Shown: in pieces, positions 59,819 to 64,000 of the stretch | How the letters are laid out: every line of letters starts with the position of its first letter | How positions within the stretch are numbered: position 1 is the first letter of the stretch | Source of the DNA: Blattamonas nauphoetae | Lineage: Eukaryota > Preaxostyla > Oxymonadida | Direction of reading: 5' to 3' | Length of the DNA: 64,000 nt | Assembly (NCBI GenBank): GCA_033064195.1 | Contig: JARBJD010000193.1 | Span: 62,001 to 126,000, forward strand | Translations under genes and position numbers: made by a program | Notes under the pieces: generated by a model | The model's input: the letters and a program-made list of their open reading frames with translations, nothing else | Told to the model about the DNA's origin: nothing | The model's database searches: none

Positions 59819-61256
59819 CGACACCTTCGCACACACCCACGATCTCGGAAATCACCAACTCAAACTGGACATCTTGTCAATCACTTCACTACCATCACAC
59901 TCGAACACGCACAACATTCATCTCACTCTGTCTTGCTTTCCACTCGCTCACACCTTCATCCTCCCAATTTGAATCATCGTTCACCACACTCACTCTTCGT
60001 CATTTTCTATATCTAAACATCGTAACAACTCCACAGTTCATGACACCTTTTTCGGAGTCGACTCCCTTCTGTTCTGCACGCTCGACACCCATCGCTGTGT
60101 CCAAAGTGCATGTTCTCTTTTTTCATCGATGATTCACTTTTGTTGTCTTACTTTCATTTCTCCCACCGTCTTTGTTTTCCCAATCTCACTCGTCTTCAGT
60201 CAAAGAGAGTGTCTTCTTCATCCACCATCGACATCTCAGCTGGGTGTCACATGTCTTCTCTTCCATCAAACATGGAGACGGAATCGACACTTTTGATTCG
60301 TTCCTAATTCTCTCATTTTCATTCTTCTTCATTTGACCCGTAGCCGCATGTCTTCTTCAGTCTTTCTCACCCCTCTTTTCGTTCATCTCACTCTTTTCTG
60401 TTCACTTCCTGTCACTCAGTCATCACTTGTCTTGGACCAAAATGCGTCCACCAGTGATTCATCTGGTTTTCATCATTCCTTGTCTCCGGAATCACTTCAC
60501 AGACTCGAAAAGGGTTGTTTCCGGGTGCTCACCATCGATTTCGTTGATATTCATGACTTTTCTTTTCTGGAATTATCGGAGAAATTGTCAATCAATAAAA
60601 ACCAGTGAGATGAAGTGATAAATTTGTGGAATCGACATGTGTGTCTACTTGACGACGGTGTTGGTCTGTATGAAATGAAATAGAGATGGTTGTGACAAGT
60701 GCTGATTATCGGTTTCTGGAACCTTGTTTTCCTTATCTTTCCCTTTTTGGAATCCTAGGATGAGAAATTGATCAAAAGGAAGCGGTAGAATGCGGTTTGA
60801 TGATCGATTGATGGTGCTGTGGAGATGAGGATCTGGTCGGGATGTGACGACTTGGTTTTGACGGGAATATCGAGATGATCAGGCTGTGCTCCGTAGTTTT
60901 TTCATTTAGAAAGAATTGGCTCATCTTTTCATCCGATTGGTTGCTTCGGAACTGGATTTCGAGAGATGTATAGAAAGTTTCTCCGTGTAGTATTGAAGTG
61001 GTGAACTGAAGGTTGTCTGTTCAAAGGAGAAAGAAAGTCTTTGATCTTTGAGATGGACACTGAAGGAAGAGTCTGAGATTCCGGAATGGTAGCGATGTCG
61101 ATGAAATGGTTTGATTGTCGTCTTCTGACAGAATCTCAAAATATTGATAAAAACGTTAGATCCAATACTTCTGTCCAAAATACACCTATATTTTGCATGT
61201 AGGCCCGTTATTTTGAGTGTTGTGCTGCTGTTTCTCGTCATTCAATTTTCTTATTC
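59819..61256. other. Intergenic stretch, no gene supported
   Basis: Downstream of the interrupted surface-protein gene I see only short frames. One at 60349-60608 (plus) begins with a signal-peptide-like stretch (MSSSVFLTPLFVHLTLF) and might be a fragment of a surface-protein gene, but it lacks the repeats. One at 60921-61241 (minus) has no recognisable feature. Confidence 0.35.
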
Positions 61257-61374
61257 GATGTTGAAGTATTCGATTTCGATGTTGAACTATTTTGTTTGAT
61301 GTTGAACAATTCCGTTGTGATGTTGAATTATTTTGTTCGATGTTGAACAATTTTCCTGCGATGTTGAACTATTC
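61257..61374. repeat. Tandem repeat, 20-21 bp unit, about six copies
   Basis: The unit is GATGTTGAACWATTYYGTT plus one or two bases, with small variations between copies. The first copy is the most diverged and the last is partial. No coding role is apparent. Confidence 0.8.
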
Positions 61375-61542
61375 AGACTGTATAGAGAAGGAAAGGGTTG
61401 TCGAAAGAGGCAATTATACATGTTGACACAATTACGAAAATGGGGGCCACAATCAGACCAAAAGTGAAGCGTGCATCATGTGTCGTGCACTCCGAAAACG
61501 CCTGAAAATATCGTTTGATTCGGGTACCAGTTGAATCTACAG

Positions 61543-62770
61543 TTAGTACAGTAAAACATAAATGAGAGATCTGTTGATTGTTGTAGAATTGATGCGAGGC
61601 TTGGTCCTTTGTGATTGAGACCTACCAATTTTCCTTATACTCATATATGACAATAGCAGTGCCCATTTCCAATTCTGATGTCTGAGTATTGAATGTTTTT
61701 CGTTGTATAGCGGCGTGTTGAATATGCATTTGTACAGTTGTTTGCTCAGAAAGAAGTGAATGTGGGATCGTTTCTGATTTTTGATTAAGAGATGCAATCT
61801 CGCGGTTGACTTGCTCTAGACGAGCACATCTATTACAGACATCTGTCCGTCGTTTAGCACGTGTCAGCGATTTACACGTTTTCCTGAATGTGGTCAGAGA
61901 GATTTTGATTGTCGGGTGGTCTTTGTGATATAGAAGAAAGAGATCTTTGAGAGTCCCTCTATACATTCGTTGCTGCCATGTCCATTCCAATATGAAAGCT
62001 CGTGGATTGTTTGGGTTGTATAGTCATGGATCCATTTCCAGAGGAGGATCCTATCGGAAACTGACGGGAGCCGCTTTTGGATGGAATCGGTGCCACTTTT
62101 CTCGACGCCACGGGGACACCTTGCTTTCAAACGATATGAGTTTTTAATGTCATGCATGGTGATGCTGAATCCGGCACTGACTAATTCTGGAAACGACACA
62201 ATTGATGCAAGAGCTGATAGCAGAAGAATTTGTGCATGCTTTGCGAGATGGCCGAATATCAAACCAAGAGATATCACTAGCTTTGTGCACTTCCCTGTGA
62301 ACATGAACCTGATGAAATATCGTTGACAAACCGTGGAGTTCAAGTTCGAGACTGGTTCGGATGCGCTTTCCCTGCTTTGTATTAAGAACTGTGTCTTCCA
62401 GTAGGGCGTCCGGACATCCTCCGGAGATATAGGTGGCAGCTTCAAACAGACGTGCTGCCATTTTACTCTTGTCTGAAAACCGATATGTTCCGAAAAAATC
62501 TGGTTGAACACATTTTCCCCGAAATGAACGCTCGACGTGGTTCAACGAAACAAAAGGCGAAATTGATGCTTCTACTCGATGGCCATAGTTCCCGAAATGA
62601 CCACGAAATCCAAATTGAATAAAGTGTCCGGAGTGATCTTGTACTGCGCCATCCGCGTTTTTATGACATTAATCCACACGATTATGTTGATTGGAATCAA
62701 AGCTTCAATACGAGCTGGTTCCATTTGGATCAGGCGAGAGGTGGAAAGACGGGGGGATCTGATCGACAAA
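61543..62770 (-). mobile_element. Remnants of a DNA-transposon transposase
   Basis: Several overlapping minus-strand frames carry pieces that look like one decayed transposase. The first piece (62769-62572) includes PARIEALIP and YKITPDTLFNLD, which resembles the catalytic DDE region (pogo/Tc1-type, normally NIxPxDIFNMDE). A middle piece has GKRIRTSLELELHGLSTIF. The last (61990-61622) has RRTDVCNRCARLEQ, a zinc-finger-like Cys pair. The frame shifts between pieces several times, so the gene is dead. I did not find its terminal repeats. The family assignment is tentative. Confidence 0.45.
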
Positions 62771-63050
62771 GATCTGATGGATGATTTTTTTTAGATTATT
62801 GGACTTCGAAAGCCTTCTTTATGATGTTTTTGTTGAATTTATTGCGCCTTCGAATGGAATCAGAAATGAGAAACGGATACTGGTTTCACTAGTGAAGACA
62901 AGGAGACGTATTCATGTCTGGCTCTTTTCTCCTTCAATTCCTCGATCAGTTCCAGCTCTGCTTCTTCGTTCAAATGTGTAGGTCTTCCAACTCGCTGAAT
63001 TTGGCGACCCTGCTGATGTGCTCTCAAGGGGGTACCTCAATTCTCAGGGT

Positions 63051-63168
63051 AAAAACTCGATCCCAGGGGAATATCTCAATCACAGGGGAGAATCTCAGTC
63101 ACAGGGGAGAATCTCAATCACAGGGGAAAATCTCAATCACAGGGGAAAATCTCGGGCCACAGGGGAAG
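63051..63168. repeat. Tandem repeat, 19-20 bp unit, about six copies
   Basis: The unit is AATCTCAATCACAGGGGAA with minor variation. It lies about 50 bp upstream of the tRNA-like sequence. An open frame runs through it only because the unit lacks stops in that phase. Confidence 0.8.
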
Positions 63169-63210
63169 AATGTCATATACCATTAGGGTTGAAGAAGAAC
63201 AAAATTTTGA

Positions 63211-63290
63211 ACATGTTTGGTTTAGCGGGAAGTACGTTGGACTTTGACACGGCGGACCCGGGTTCGATTCTCGACATCGACTTTTTTTTT
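63211..63290 (+). ncRNA. tRNA-like sequence with pol III boxes, possibly a SINE head
   Basis: TGGTTTAGCGGG at 63218-63229 fits an internal A box, and GGTTCGATTCT at 63261-63271 is a near-consensus B box at normal tRNA spacing. A run of nine T at 63282-63290 would terminate RNA polymerase III. The middle (TTGGACTTTGAC) resembles the anticodon arm of tRNA-Gln(TTG), but its stem and the acceptor stem do not pair. I therefore read it as a tRNA pseudogene or tRNA-derived short element, not a working tRNA. Confidence 0.45.
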
Positions 63291-63686
63291 CCTTTTTTAT
63301 TTCATTTGTTTCAGATATCACATATTTTCTCTGTTTTCAATCCCTTTTTTTCTTAAAACGGATTATCAATGCTCTCAGATGAACAAAACGTTGAAGATGA
63401 GCGAACCATCACGATCCTGCTTTGGCTCTCAATTTCAGGCACTATTCCACAAAAAAACTTGACATTCAACATAACAATGAAAGGTCCGATGAATCTTAAT
63501 CATCTTTTCTTATTTCTCCACTTGATTATCTTGTTTGATCCATTCTCGCGTTCGTTCAAGTATCGTCTGCAATTGAGTATGCACATCGTTCTCGTCGCTC
63601 TCTCCAATCGCGAGAATGAATGAGGAAGTTCGAATTCTCTCATTTGATGTGGGAGCCGAAAGAGATGATTGGTAAGAGTTGGTTAG

Positions 63687-64000
63687 GAGTCACTTCTGGA
63701 GACTCGCCCTTCTCCTGTGTCTCTTTCTTCTTCTCCTTCACTTTTGACTTGTCGTTTGGGACTTATTGTGGTGTGGTGGGTTGGTTGTTGTCTGTGTCTG
63801 GACGTGTCACAAGCCCTCCCAATTCGGCTACTCTCTCCTCCTTCCTCCCACTTCGACTTGCCCTCCACAATCTTCGCCGACGAGAACGCCCTGGTGGCTC
63901 GCACTGACGCTGTGAGAGGGCTCCGCCAGAAAGATAGGGTGCGAGGGTCACTTCGCCAGCATCACAACACCTCCACTCGCATTCCCTCCTCCTTTTTCTC
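63687..64000 (+). CDS. Possible partial coding exon running off the right edge
   Basis: After a TAG in this frame, about 104 codons stay open to the end of the window. The last part (FADENALVARTDAVRGLRQK) looks more protein-like than its surroundings. There is no start codon or recognisable domain, and overlapping frames exist on the other strand, so this is weak. Confidence 0.25.

Noticed and set aside
63051-63168. CRISPR array
   Set aside because: The units are contiguous without unique spacers, and the host is eukaryotic.

Overview
The window looks like nuclear DNA of a gene-dense, intron-bearing anaerobic flagellate, most like an oxymonad or other Preaxostyla (Blattamonas or Monocercomonoides type). 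I infer this from four things: very large secreted or membrane proteins with beta-helix-like repeats and a degenerate kinase-like tail; tiny GT-AG introns (31 to about 200 nt); flagellate-type genes such as a FAM227-like one; and bacterial-looking enzymes (a MtaA/URO-D-type methyltransferase and a GNAT acetyltransferase) among clearly eukaryotic genes (CNOT1, an AAAP transporter). No taxonomic marker is present, so this is an inference.

Layout. 1-2258 (-): FAM227-like gene running off the left edge. 2605-5822: an inverted duplication around an intact methyltransferase gene (3879-4901), whose left arm carries an internally deleted copy. 6026-8022 (-): amino-acid transporter with one 59-nt intron. 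8249-11848 (+): secreted single-pass surface protein. 12028-15588 (+): three-exon AT-hook protein. 15884-17970 (-): first of five paralogs of an unrecognised helical family. 18132-21280: a foldback transposon with an 8-bp target duplication, split near its left end by a 2.3-kb hAT-like element. 21372-27773 (+): 2133-aa surface protein with a pseudokinase tail. 28665-36218: three more paralogs, two of them flanking a TA-flanked foldback element. 36401-43690 (-): CNOT1. 44000-45837 (+): four-exon acidic/coiled-coil protein. 46031-46480 (-): GNAT acetyltransferase. 47089-50037 (-): fifth paralog, with an 860-bp inverted-repeat element sitting inside a 31-nt intron. 50178-59818 (+): a 9.6-kb surface protein/pseudokinase gene interrupted by three frame changes and one stop. 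59819-64000: repeat-rich DNA with transposase remnants, two tandem repeats and a tRNA-like sequence.

The most striking system is the five-member family. By hand splicing, all five copies have seven exons of 60, 91, 92, 31, 104, 510 and about 954 nt and open frames of 613-616 aa. Two of the introns are only 31 nt long, and one exon is also 31 nt. The reading frame closes only when these introns are removed, and the pattern repeats in every copy. Together with shared flanking motifs and mosaic similarity, this points to a maintained and actively duplicating family. All exon structures here were derived by eye from splice signals and frame, not from transcripts.
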